A DNA stretch of 11,462 nt, taken from positions 1 to 11,462 of the forward strand of contig JAEZKW010000302.1 in assembly GCA_023415375.1 (NCBI GenBank), given 5' to 3'. The notes below the pieces were generated by a model that was given only the letters and a program-made list of their open reading frames with translations, did no database searches and was not told the DNA's origin. The first letter of the stretch is position 1; each line of letters opens with the position of its first letter. The position numbers and the translations under genes were made by a program. This DNA is from Bacillota bacterium. Its GTDB lineage: Bacteria > Bacillota > UBA4882 > UBA8346. Below, piece by piece: positions 1 to 7,311 of this stretch.

Positions 1-101
1 AGGGTTATTGCTGCGGTGCTGGTTGTTTTACCGTGGTCAACGTGACCGATTGTTCCGATATTTACGTGTGGTTTTGTGCGTTCATACTTCTGCTTTGCCA
101 T
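1..101 (-). CDS. tuf: Elongation factor Tu, N-terminal fragment (cut by window edge)
   Basis: EF-Tu is the cytoplasmic GTPase that delivers aminoacyl-tRNA to the ribosomal A site. Only the first 33 codons are present; the gene runs off the left edge. The start is an ATG at 99-101, preceded by AAGGAGG (111-117) with a 9-base spacer. The N-terminus MAKQKYERTKPHVNIGTIGH is typical, and the G1 P-loop GHVDHGKT lies at residues 19-26. Residue 28 is Ser (KTTST), where the commonest family form is Leu (KTTLT); this site is variable and the change does not touch the nucleotide-binding Lys25 or Thr26. The gene follows fusA by 57 bases and is the last str-operon gene visible. Identity is certain for the part seen; completeness cannot be judged. 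Confidence 0.96.
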   Translation of the reverse strand, partial: MAKQKYERTKPHVNIGTIGHVDHGKTTSTAAIT

Positions 102-158
102 TGTATTCGTCCTCCTTCAAATCTCAATATAACTTTTTACTACAACCATCTTGCTTAA

Positions 159-2231
159 TTAACTAACTTTTTCGATGATGGTTTCAGCAACATTTTTCGG
201 CACTTCCTCATAGTGAGAAAAATGCATTACATAAGTGGCACGACCTTGAGAGACGGATCGGATTGCAGTAGCGTACCCAAACATCTCCGAAAGCGGAACA
301 AAACCATCAATAACTTGAACTCCAGGTCTTGTGTCCATTCCTTCAATTCTGCCACGGCGGGAGCTGAAATCGCCCATAATGTCACCCATATATTCTTCCG
401 GTGTTACAATCTCAACTTTCATAATCGGTTCAAGCAATACAGGAGAGGCTTTTTTAGCACCTTCTTTAAAGCCCATTGAACCGGCAATTTTAAATGCCAT
501 TTCCGAAGAGTCAACATCATGGTAAGAACCATCAAATAAAGTTACTTTGATATCAACCATCGGGTAACCGGCGAGAACGCCAGTGAGCATAGCTTCTTTT
601 ACACCCGCTTCGGTTGGTGCAACATATTCTTTAGGAACAACACCGCCCACAATTTTGTTTTCAAATTGAAAACCGGCGCCCGGTTCCAGAGGAGATAGTT
701 CCAACCACACATGACCGTATTGACCACGGCCTCCGCTTTGACGAACAAACTTGCCTTCGCTCTTGACGGATTGACGAATGGTTTCTCTATAAGCAACTTG
801 GGGCTTACCAACATTGGCTTCAACTTTAAACTCCCTTAACAAACGATCGACAATGATTTCGAGGTGAAGTTCACCCATGCCTGAAATAATTGTTTGACCG
901 GTTTCAGTGTCGGTGTGAACCCTGAATGTCGGATCCTCTTCTGCCAGCTTTGCTAAAGACAGACCTAATTTATCCTGATCAGCTTTAGTCTTCGGCTCAA
1001 TTGCGATATCAATAACAGGATCAGGAAATTCCATTGATTCCAAAAGAATTGGATTCTTTTCATCGCAAAGTGTATCGCCAGTGGTTGTATCTTTTAATCC
1101 TACAATAGCGGCAATATCACCGGTTTGAACCATATCAATATCTTCGCGGTGATTCGCATGCATCCGAAGTATCCGACCAACCCGTTCTTTTTTGTTTTTG
1201 GTTGAATTCAAAATATAAGTTCCTGTTGCTAATGTTCCGGAATAAACTCTAAAGAAAGCAAGTTTTCCAACAAAGGGATCAGTCATAATTTTAAAAGCCA
1301 GCGCCGAGAAAGGTTCAGTATCTTCCGCTTTTCTTGATGCCTCGCTGCTTTCACCCGGAAGTGTCCCGGAAACAGGCGGCAAGTCCAAAGGAGAAGGCAA
1401 ATAATTCACAACTGCATCAAGCAGCATTTGTACTCCTTTGTTTTTAAAGGACGATCCGCATATGACCGGTGTCATCTTATTGGATAAAGTACCTACCCGA
1501 ATAGCTCTACGGATTTCTTCCTCAGGAATTTCTTGGCCTTCCAGATACTTGGTCATGAGTTCATCATCAAACTCAGCCAGCGTTTCCAGCATCTTCACGC
1601 GATATTCCTCAACTAAGCCAACCATATCTGCAGGAATTGCCGTTTCTTCGCTTTCAGTACCCAAATCATCAGTATATATGATAGCTTTCGAATTAATTAA
1701 ATCTATGATTCCAGTGAATTTGTCTTCAGAACCAATCGGTAATTGAATCGCCACCGGATTTGCACCCAAACGGGTCTTAATCATTGAAAGGCCCCTAAAG
1801 AAATCAGCCCCAATACGATCCATCTTATTAATAAAAGCAATACGCGGCACACCGTATTTGTCAGCTTGATGCCACACCGTTTCAGACTGAGGTTCTACGC
1901 CTCCGACCGAACAGAAAACCGCGACAGCGCCATCCAACACGCGCAAAGACCGTTCAACCTCAACAGTGAAATCCACGTGTCCGGGTGTGTCGATAATGTT
2001 AATTTGATGATTCTTCCATTGGCAAGTGGTAGCAGCAGAGGTAATGGTAATACCTCTTTCTTGTTCTTGAACCATCCAGTCCATAGTGGCAGCGCCATCA
2101 TGAACTTCACCCATACGATGCACTTTCCCGGTATAAAACAAAATACGTTCGGTAGTTGTTGTTTTACCGGCATCAATATGGGCCATAATACCTATATTTC
2201 TCACCAGATTCAAATCAAATTTCCTAGCCAA
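159..2231 (-). CDS. fusA: Elongation factor G
   Basis: EF-G is the GTPase that drives tRNA-mRNA translocation and, with RRF, ribosome recycling. With a TTG start at 2229-2231 the protein has 690 residues, normal for bacterial EF-G. This start gives MARKFDLNLVRNIGIMAHID, matching the family N-terminus, and has GGGG at 2241-2244 nine bases upstream. An in-frame TTG at 2271-2273 would add 14 unconserved residues and has no Shine-Dalgarno sequence, so I reject it. Visible motifs: P-loop AHIDAGKT (17-24), switch I RGITI (59-63), DTPGH (81-85) with catalytic His85, and NKMD (135-138). Domain IV and V signatures (GGRGQYGHVWLE; GDFSSRRGRIEGM) are present. No truncation or frameshift. It lies between rpsG (91 bases upstream) and tuf (57 bases downstream) and is probably co-transcribed with them. 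The alternative family member, EF-G2/FusB type, is unlikely given the str-operon context. Confidence 0.98.
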   Translation of the reverse strand: MARKFDLNLVRNIGIMAHIDAGKTTTTERILFYTGKVHRMGEVHDGAATMDWMVQEQERGITITSAATTCQWKNHQINIIDTPGHVDFTVEVERSLRVLDGAVAVFCSVGGVEPQSETVWHQADKYGVPRIAFINKMDRIGADFFRGLSMIKTRLGANPVAIQLPIGSEDKFTGIIDLINSKAIIYTDDLGTESEETAIPADMVGLVEEYRVKMLETLAEFDDELMTKYLEGQEIPEEEIRRAIRVGTLSNKMTPVICGSSFKNKGVQMLLDAVVNYLPSPLDLPPVSGTLPGESSEASRKAEDTEPFSALAFKIMTDPFVGKLAFFRVYSGTLATGTYILNSTKNKKERVGRILRMHANHREDIDMVQTGDIAAIVGLKDTTTGDTLCDEKNPILLESMEFPDPVIDIAIEPKTKADQDKLGLSLAKLAEEDPTFRVHTDTETGQTIISGMGELHLEIIVDRLLREFKVEANVGKPQVAYRETIRQSVKSEGKFVRQSGGRGQYGHVWLELSPLEPGAGFQFENKIVGGVVPKEYVAPTEAGVKEAMLTGVLAGYPMVDIKVTLFDGSYHDVDSSEMAFKIAGSMGFKEGAKKASPVLLEPIMKVEIVTPEEYMGDIMGDFSSRRGRIEGMDTRPGVQVIDGFVPLSEMFGYATAIRSVSQGRATYVMHFSHYEEVPKNVAETIIEKVS

Positions 2232-2240
2232 CTTTTTATA

Positions 2241-2244
2241 CCCC
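2241..2244 (-). promoter_or_regulatory. Ribosome binding site deciding the fusA TTG start
   Basis: The minus-strand sequence AGTGGGG is followed by nine bases and then TTG GCT AGG. It places initiation at 2231 rather than at the upstream in-frame TTG at 2273, which lacks any purine-rich site in front of it. Confidence 0.7.
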
Positions 2245-2300
2245 ACTATAGTCTTTTGAATTATGAAGCTCAATCAAGACATCAGTATCAATCCAAATAC

Positions 2301-2336
2301 ATTACCGCGTGGCAATATGTTATTACCAGCGGTAAT
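2301..2336 (-). other. Tandem hairpins at the rpsG stop / fusA leader
   Basis: Read on the minus strand there are two consecutive small hairpins: ATTACC-GCT-GGTAAT (2322-2336, 6 bp, 3-nt loop), which contains the rpsG stop codon, and five bases later ATTGCC-ACGC-GGTAAT (2301-2316, 6 bp with one G-U pair). The second pairs fully only as minus-strand RNA, because the plus strand would have an A-C mismatch. Both end in GGTAAT, so the first ATTACC could also pair with the distal copy. There is no T-run behind either, so these are not classical terminators. A role in rpsG-fusA mRNA processing or translational coupling is inference. Confidence 0.5.
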
Positions 2337-2793
2337 GCGCAAAAGCTCGGTTTGCTTCAGCCATTTTGTGAGTATCTTCTTTTTTCTTAATTGAAGATCC
2401 CAAATTTTGAGAGGCATCAAACAATTCACCAGCTAATTTTTCTTGCATGGTTTTCTCAGGACGTTGTTGAGAATAGGTTACAAGCCAGCGAATAGCCAAG
2501 GCAAAACGGCGTTCAGCTCTTACCTCAACAGGAACCTGATACGTTGCTCCACCAACCCGGCGGGGCTTCACTTCTAAAACCGGCATTACGTTTTTAATTG
2601 CGGTTTGGAAAACTTCCATCGGGTCTTTGCCGGATTTCTCACCAACAAGACTCATGGCATTATAAAAAATGTTTTCCGCAACGCCTCTTTTACCCTGAAG
2701 CATAATACGGTTAATAAATTGAGTCACCTGTTTGCTTCCATAAATTGGATCAGGTAACAATTCTCTCTTACTAATTGACCCACGACGCGGCAC
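2323..2793 (-). CDS. rpsG: 30S ribosomal protein S7
   Basis: S7 nucleates assembly of the 3' major domain of 16S rRNA and lines the mRNA exit channel/E site of the 30S head. The protein is 156 residues, the standard length. It starts MPRRGSISKRELLPDPIYGS and carries the conserved stretches GKRGVAENIFYNAM, EVKPRRVGGATYQVPVEV, RRFALAIRWL and the C-terminal KMAEANRAFAHYRW. The start is GTG (2791-2793), with GGGGG at 2801-2805 and a 7-base spacer. It begins 16 bases after the rpsL stop, a typical coupled arrangement. In enterobacteria S7 represses its own operon by binding the rpsL-rpsG junction; here that junction is too short to hold such a structure. Complete and ordinary. Confidence 0.98.
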   Translation of the reverse strand: MPRRGSISKRELLPDPIYGSKQVTQFINRIMLQGKRGVAENIFYNAMSLVGEKSGKDPMEVFQTAIKNVMPVLEVKPRRVGGATYQVPVEVRAERRFALAIRWLVTYSQQRPEKTMQEKLAGELFDASQNLGSSIKKKEDTHKMAEANRAFAHYRW

Positions 2794-2809
2794 AATAATA
2801 CCCCCTTAC

Positions 2810-3244
2810 TTACTTCTTTTTGGTAGCGGCAGCTTTCGGCTTCTTTGCTCCATATTTGGATCGGCCCTGTTTACGGTTTTGAACTCCCGCTGTATCCAAA
2901 GTGCCTCTGACAATATGATAACGCACGCCAGGGAGGTCTTTAACACGCCCACCCCTGATCAAGACAACCGAGTGCTCTTGCAAATTATGACCTTCACCCG
3001 GAATATAAGCCGTTACTTCCATACGATTCGTTAACCGTACCCTTGCAACTTTCCGTAAAGCCGAATTTGGCTTTTTAGGAGTAACCGTTGATACACGAGT
3101 GCAAACTCCTCGCTTTTGTGGACTCCCATCAGTTTTGATCATTTGCTCTTTGTTAACATTATAAGCCCATCCCAATGCCGGAGCAGTGCTCTTTTTAGAA
3201 ACCGCTTCACGACTTTGTTTAATTAACTGGTTAATTGTAGGCAA
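2810..3244 (-). CDS. rpsL: 30S ribosomal protein S12
   Basis: S12 sits at the decoding centre of the 30S subunit and helps monitor codon-anticodon pairing. With the TTG start at 3242-3244 it is 144 residues and begins MPTINQLIKQ like its homologues. The start is fixed by AAGGAGGTG at 3251-3259; extending upstream would add 11 unconserved residues. The Gram-positive N-terminal loop (about residues 22-40) lengthens it compared with the 124-residue E. coli form, and a lysine-rich tail ends KKPKAAATKKK. Lys57 in TPKKPNS and Lys102 in GGRVKDLPG correspond to E. coli Lys42 and Lys87; both are the unmutated state, so S12-based streptomycin resistance is not indicated. Asp103 is the position that RimO methylthiolates in organisms having that enzyme. 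It lies 46 bases after the L7Ae-like gene and 16 before rpsG. Confidence 0.98.
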   Translation of the reverse strand: MPTINQLIKQSREAVSKKSTAPALGWAYNVNKEQMIKTDGSPQKRGVCTRVSTVTPKKPNSALRKVARVRLTNRMEVTAYIPGEGHNLQEHSVVLIRGGRVKDLPGVRYHIVRGTLDTAGVQNRKQGRSKYGAKKPKAAATKKK

Positions 3245-3250
3245 ATGTCC

Positions 3251-3259
3251 CACCTCCTT
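3251..3259 (-). promoter_or_regulatory. Ribosome binding site deciding the rpsL TTG start
   Basis: The minus strand reads AAGGAGGTG, a nearly full complement of the 16S rRNA 3' end, followed by six bases and TTG CCT ACA ATT AAC. It settles the start at 3244, because the open frame continuing upstream runs through this site. Confidence 0.85.
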
Positions 3260-3290
3260 CCAAACGTCTAAAATCAATTTATATTTTGCA

Positions 3291-3539
3291 TTACTTCACA
3301 ATACTTACAATTGCAGCGCCAACTTCAATTTGGCATAGCCGCCCTAATTCTTTTTGGGTCATGTTCGTCTTGATTAAGGGAATTTGTTTCTCTTGGCAGG
3401 GCCCGGAAATCTTCCTTATGATATGTTCTTCCACATCCTCTGCTATATATACAGTATCTACACGATTTTGTTGGACAGCCCGCAGAGTTTGTTTTAATCC
3501 CACAATCTTTTCCCTGGCATCTTTAATGGCTTGCACCAT
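3291..3539 (-). CDS. rplGB: L7Ae-family ribosomal / kink-turn RNA-binding protein (YbxF/RplGB type)
   Basis: This is a small member of the L7Ae/L30e/S12e/Gadd45 family; Bacillus YbxF of this type binds kink-turn RNA. With the ATG at 3537-3539 the product is 82 residues, the same as Bacillus YbxF, and GGAGG at 3546-3550 lies six bases upstream. An in-frame GTG at 3555-3557 would add six residues but would leave this Shine-Dalgarno inside the gene, so I reject it. Visible family features are the RNA-contacting segment GLKQTLRAV (residues 14-22), the VDTVYIAEDVEEHI strand-helix unit (27-40) and the IEVGAAIVSIV C-terminus (71-81) with its GAA loop. It is the first gene of the str operon, 53-60 bases behind a strong promoter and 46 bases before rpsL, a position characteristic of Bacillota. 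The exact cellular target is not established by the sequence. Confidence 0.93.
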   Translation of the reverse strand: MVQAIKDAREKIVGLKQTLRAVQQNRVDTVYIAEDVEEHIIRKISGPCQEKQIPLIKTNMTQKELGRLCQIEVGAAIVSIVK

Positions 3540-3598
3540 CGCTATCCTCCGAAACACGAACCAATGACTTCCAATACACCCAAATCAGACACTTTTAT

Positions 3599-3627
3599 AT
3601 TTTAACACCAATTATACGGGGTGTCAA
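3599..3627 (-). promoter_or_regulatory. SigmaA-type promoter of the str operon (L7Ae-like - rpsL - rpsG - fusA - tuf)
   Basis: On the minus strand a perfect -35 TTGACA (3622-3627) is followed after exactly 17 bases by -10 TAAAAT (3599-3604, five of six consensus bases). The predicted start is near 3591-3592, giving a leader of roughly 52 nt to the ATG at 3539. The promoter lies directly downstream of the rpoC terminator, so the str operon has its own transcription start. A palindrome (TCAAC-n5-GTTGA, 3624-3638) overlaps the -35 box. Confidence 0.9.
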
Positions 3628-3673
3628 CAAAATGTTGAGCAGATTCAAATGTTTAGAATAAAAACTTAAGAGC

Positions 3674-3740
3674 AAAAAAGAATTCAGGAGCCGACGGTTG
3701 ATCGCGATAATTGCAAGAAAGATTCTGGCTCCTGATTCTT
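3674..3740 (-). terminator. Rho-independent terminator after rpoC
   Basis: On the minus strand the arm AAGAATCAGGAGCC (3727-3740) pairs with GGCTCCTGAATTCTT (3678-3692), giving 14 bp with one bulged base. The second arm runs straight into a T-run (plus-strand A6 at 3674-3679). The hairpin starts 17 bases after the rpoC stop. The 34-base loop is long for a terminator and contains ATCGCGAT (3701-3708). There is no T-run on the plus-strand side, so it should act only on minus-strand transcripts. Confidence 0.85.
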
Positions 3741-3757
3741 GGGTTTAAGCTTGTAAT

Positions 3758-6700
3758 TTAATCAACTTCAATTTTGACATTCCGATAACGGGACATTCCA
3801 GTACCAGCCGGCACTACTTTTCCGATGATGACGTTTTCTTTTAATCCTAAAAGCGGATCCGTTTTGCCCTTAATAGAAGCCTCCGTTAATACCCTGGTTG
3901 TTTCCTGGAAGGAAGCAGCCGATAACCAACTGTCAGTTGCCAGGGAAGCCTTGGTTATTCCAAGTAAAACGACTTTCGCGGTTGCCGGTTCACCGCCGGT
4001 GGCTTCAACTCTTTGATTTTCATCTTCGAGTTCAAAAATATCGACCAAACTGCCGGGTAACAAATCGGTATCTCCTGAAGTTTCAATTTTTCGTTTCCGT
4101 AACATTTGGCGAACGACAACTTCAATGTGTTTGTCATTGATCCAAACGCCCTGGGAACGGTAAACACTTTGAACTTCTTGAACCTGATACATTTCAACGC
4201 CATGTACGCCTTTGACCTTCAATATATCATGGGGATTGGCTGAACCTTCAGTTAATAAATCACCGGCTGTAGCCATTGTACCGTCTTTCACCCGAATTCG
4301 CAGACCAAAAGGTATTGGATAAACTTTTTCTTCACCATTATCTGAAGTAACGGTAATTCTACGGATACCTTTCACTTCAGAAATTTTGCAAACACCGTTT
4401 AGCTCATTAATAATAGCCTGACCTTTCGGCTTCCTGGCTTCAAATAGTTCCTCAACCCTCGGTAGACCTTGAGTGATATCATCACCAGCCACGCCTCCGG
4501 TATGGAATGTTCTCATCGTCAGCTGCGTACCGGGTTCTCCAATGGATTGTGCTGCAATAATTCCGACCGCTTCGCCAACGTCAACCAACTTTCCGGTCGC
4601 TAGGTTCCGTCCATAACATTTAATACAAACTCCAAACCGGCTGCGGCAAGTTAAGACTGAACGGAGCGTTACTTCCTTGATCCCTGCTTTCTCGATCCTT
4701 TCGGAAACTTCCTCATTAATTTCTTGATTGGCTTTAATAATCAATTCTTTGGTGTTCGGATCATAAATATCTTCTGTTGATAATCTTCCTATTAGCCGTT
4801 CCCGAAGTTTCTCAATTTCTTCATTGCCAATAACTAACGCGCCCACCTTAATGCCTTCCGATGTACCGCAATCGTCTTCACGAACGATAACATCTTGGGC
4901 TACGTCCACGAGCCTACGGGTTAGATATCCTGAGTCTGCGGTCCGAAGTGCAGTATCGGCCAAACCTTTTCGAGCGCCGTGAGTAGAAATGAAGAATTCC
5001 AAAACGCTCAATCCTTCACGGAAACTTGCCCGAATCGGTAAGTCGATAATACGCCCTGAAGGATCAGACATCAATCCGCGCATTCCAGCGAGCTGGGCTA
5101 GCTGTGATGGATTACCACGAGCCCCGGAAATAGACATCATAAACACTGGATTTCTAAGTTTATCCAGGCCACTGGTCATTGCCTCCGAAACATCAACCTT
5201 CGCCTGGGACCAAATATCGATAAACCGTTGATACCTTTCATCGGTGGTAATCAAACCACGCCGGAATTGCTCTTCAACTTGTTCGACAAGTTTTTCGGCG
5301 TCTTCCAGAATTTGTTTTTTCTTCGGTGGAACCTTAATATCGGAAATAGCAATGGTGGTTCCAGATTGTGTTGCGAAACGGTATCCGAGCCTTTTTATTT
5401 GGTCCAAAATCTCTGCAGTTTTAGTAACTGAATGATTTCTGGTGCACCGGGCTACTAATTGACCGAGTTTAGTCTTATCAATCACGCAATTAGTAATTTG
5501 GAAATTAGCCACCGGATCGGGATCCAAATCCAATTTAACCCGCTCATTAAAGATAACCCGTCCAGGTGTAGTTTCAATAAACTGCCCGTTAATTCTTAAC
5601 TTAATCTTAGCATGGAGCGATATGGCGCCCACTTCATATGCATTAATCGTTTCAATAGAGCTGCCAAATACTTTCCCTTCACCCAGAGAACCATCCCTGG
5701 CAATGGTAAGATAATAGCATCCCAAAACCATATCCTGGGTTGGAGTTGCAATCGGTCTTCCGCTTGCAGGAGAAAGGATATTATGAGCCGATAACATTAA
5801 AATTCTTGCTTCCGCCTGCGCCTCAGCAGATAAAGGAACATGGACTGCCATTTGGTCACCATCAAAGTCTGCATTAAAAGCAGTACAGACCAACGGATGA
5901 ATTTGAATCGCCTTTCCTTCAACCAGTACAGGCTCAAAAGCCTGAATTCCAAGGCGGTGCAAAGTGGGTGCCCGGTTCAACATAACTGGATGCTCATGAA
6001 TCACTTCTTCCAAGACATCCCAAACCTCGGCTTTAACCCGTTCCACCATTCTTTTGGCGCTCTTAATATTGTGAACATAGCCTTTATCAACTAAACGTTT
6101 CATTACAAAGGGTTTAAAAAGCTCCAAAGCCATGTCTTTTGGTAAACCGCACTGGTGCATCCTGAGTTCCGGTCCAACAACAATAACTGAACGTCCGGAA
6201 TAGTCAACCCGTTTTCCTAAGAGGTTTTGGCGGAACCGGCCTTGTTTACCTTTAAGCATATCACTTAATGATTTTAAGGGACGATTTCCAGGACCGGTAA
6301 CCGGTCTGCCGCGTCGCCCATTATCGATTAAGGCATCGACCGCTTCCTGTAGCATTCTTTTTTCATTGCGAACGATAATATCCGGGGCTCCTAATTCTAA
6401 CAACCGCTTAAGACGATTATTTCTGTTAATCACCCGGCGGTATAGATCATTTAAATCAGAAGTGGCGAACCGGCCTCCATCCAATTGAACCATCGGGCGA
6501 AGTTCCGGGGGAATTACCGGTACTACATCCATCACCATCCACTCAGGGCGGCTGTTAGATTTTCTGAAGGATTCCACGACCTCTAAACGGCGAATCGCTC
6601 TAATTCTGCGCTGACCGCTGACTTCCTTAACTTCCTTTTTTAATTCTTCAGACAACCTATCCAATTCAATCTCTTCCAGAAGTTTCTTAATAGCTTCGGC

Positions 6701-7213
6701 ACCCATGAGAGCTTTAAAACCCTGGCCATATTTTTCACGTGCTTCGCGAAATTCATTTTCTGAAAGAAGTTGTTTTTTTAATAAAGGAGTGGTACCGTTT
6801 TCAACCACAACATAGGATGCAAAGTAAAGAACTTTTTCCAAATGGCGGGGTGACATATCAAGTAGTAAACCCATTCTGCTGGGAATCCCTTTGAAATACC
6901 AAATATGTGAAACTGGCGCCGCAAGTTCTATATGTCCTAAGCGTTCACGCCGGACCTTTGAGCGAGTAACCTCAACACCGCAGCGATCACAAATAATCCC
7001 TTTATAACGGACACGTTTATATTTACCGCAATGGCACTCCCAATCTCGCTGCGGACCAAAAATCTTCTCACAAAATAAGCCCTCACGTTCGGGTTTTAAG
7101 GTACGATAATTAATCGTTTCCGGTTTTTTAACTTCTCCACTGGACCAAGCACGAATTTGTTCCGGTGAAGCTAATCCAATTTTTAAGGCATCAAAATTGT
7201 TGGCATCCAGCAA
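3758..7213 (-). CDS. rpoC: DNA-directed RNA polymerase subunit beta'
   Basis: Beta' is the largest subunit of the RNA polymerase core and carries the catalytic magnesium site. The protein has 1151 residues. It starts at TTG (7211-7213) with GGGGGG at 7221-7226 and a 7-base spacer, giving MLDANNFDALKIGLASPEQI as in Bacillus. In order: N-terminal zinc ribbon Cys60, Cys62, Cys75, Cys78; rudder/switch region GRRGRPVTGPGNRPLKSLSD (299-318); catalytic NADFDGDQ (447-454) with Asp449, Asp451 and Asp453; bridge helix around 740-775 (THGARKGLADTALRTADSGY); second zinc site Cys782, Cys856, Cys863, Cys866; trigger loop around MRTFHTGG (900-907). The large trigger-loop insertion of proteobacteria is absent. 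It is shorter than Bacillus RpoC (about 1199), mainly after residue 500 and at the C-terminus. It follows rpoB by 98 bases and is closed by a terminator. Complete. Confidence 0.99.
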   Translation of the reverse strand: MLDANNFDALKIGLASPEQIRAWSSGEVKKPETINYRTLKPEREGLFCEKIFGPQRDWECHCGKYKRVRYKGIICDRCGVEVTRSKVRRERLGHIELAAPVSHIWYFKGIPSRMGLLLDMSPRHLEKVLYFASYVVVENGTTPLLKKQLLSENEFREAREKYGQGFKALMGAEAIKKLLEEIELDRLSEELKKEVKEVSGQRRIRAIRRLEVVESFRKSNSRPEWMVMDVVPVIPPELRPMVQLDGGRFATSDLNDLYRRVINRNNRLKRLLELGAPDIIVRNEKRMLQEAVDALIDNGRRGRPVTGPGNRPLKSLSDMLKGKQGRFRQNLLGKRVDYSGRSVIVVGPELRMHQCGLPKDMALELFKPFVMKRLVDKGYVHNIKSAKRMVERVKAEVWDVLEEVIHEHPVMLNRAPTLHRLGIQAFEPVLVEGKAIQIHPLVCTAFNADFDGDQMAVHVPLSAEAQAEARILMLSAHNILSPASGRPIATPTQDMVLGCYYLTIARDGSLGEGKVFGSSIETINAYEVGAISLHAKIKLRINGQFIETTPGRVIFNERVKLDLDPDPVANFQITNCVIDKTKLGQLVARCTRNHSVTKTAEILDQIKRLGYRFATQSGTTIAISDIKVPPKKKQILEDAEKLVEQVEEQFRRGLITTDERYQRFIDIWSQAKVDVSEAMTSGLDKLRNPVFMMSISGARGNPSQLAQLAGMRGLMSDPSGRIIDLPIRASFREGLSVLEFFISTHGARKGLADTALRTADSGYLTRRLVDVAQDVIVREDDCGTSEGIKVGALVIGNEEIEKLRERLIGRLSTEDIYDPNTKELIIKANQEINEEVSERIEKAGIKEVTLRSVLTCRSRFGVCIKCYGRNLATGKLVDVGEAVGIIAAQSIGEPGTQLTMRTFHTGGVAGDDITQGLPRVEELFEARKPKGQAIINELNGVCKISEVKGIRRITVTSDNGEEKVYPIPFGLRIRVKDGTMATAGDLLTEGSANPHDILKVKGVHGVEMYQVQEVQSVYRSQGVWINDKHIEVVVRQMLRKRKIETSGDTDLLPGSLVDIFELEDENQRVEATGGEPATAKVVLLGITKASLATDSWLSAASFQETTRVLTEASIKGKTDPLLGLKENVIIGKVVPAGTGMSRYRNVKIEVD

Positions 7214-7220
7214 AAGGATT

Positions 7221-7226
7221 CCCCCC
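7221..7226 (-). promoter_or_regulatory. Ribosome binding site deciding the rpoC TTG start
   Basis: The minus strand reads AGGGGGGAATCCTTTTGCTG: a G6 block seven bases before TTG. No ATG or GTG near this position would give the conserved MLD-NNF N-terminus, so the TTG start is well supported. Confidence 0.8.
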
Positions 7227-7255
7227 TAATGTCGGTTCATTATACTTTAGCGTAA

Positions 7256-7306
7256 GTGTCCGGTAGCAGAACCGCTGTGACTTTCGCAGGGTCCTGCCCC
7301 TGTCCC
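7256..7306. other. GC-rich patch with short palindromes between rpoB and rpoC
   Basis: This is the upstream part of the 98-base rpoB-rpoC gap and is clearly richer in G+C than its surroundings. It contains CAGGG-tcctgc-CCCTG (7287-7302) and, in another register, GCAGG-gt-CCTGC (7286-7297). The downstream part carries a GGTAGCAGAACCGCTGTGAC stretch (7262-7281). There is no T-run on either side, so it is not an intrinsic terminator. It may be an RNA processing hairpin or a remnant of a dispersed intergenic repeat; a genome-wide copy search would decide. Confidence 0.35.
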
Positions 7307-7311
7307 ATTCA

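Noticed and set aside
102..158. Possible separate tuf promoter in the fusA-tuf gap
   Set aside because: A TTGTAG is present, but there is no acceptable -10 at 16-18 bases; the 57-base gap looks like a simple intra-operon spacer with a ribosome binding site.
390..416. Resistance-type substitutions in EF-G, S12 or RpoB
   Set aside because: The rifamycin-pocket residues of RpoB and the streptomycin-related lysines of S12 are in the ordinary sensitive state, and I saw nothing in EF-G that I could firmly link to fusidic acid resistance.
2245..2267. Promoter-like TTGAGC-17-TATAGT in front of fusA (minus strand)
   Set aside because: The -35 matches only four of six bases, and a start seven bases after the -10 would fall at or beyond the fusA Shine-Dalgarno, leaving no usable leader.
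1866..2390. 174-codon open frame on the plus strand
   Set aside because: It is antisense to fusA and the end of rpsG, which are unambiguous, and it has no ribosome binding site or recognisable domain.
3540..3592. Kink-turn in the leader of the L7Ae-like gene as an autoregulatory site
   Set aside because: I looked for tandem GA pairs flanked by two stems; only a weak five-base UGAUU/AGUCA stem is present, without the kink-turn signature.
7228..7245. TATAAT in the rpoB-rpoC gap as an internal rpoC promoter
   Set aside because: There is no -35-like hexamer 16-18 bases upstream on the minus strand; in an AT-rich stretch a lone TATAAT is weak evidence.
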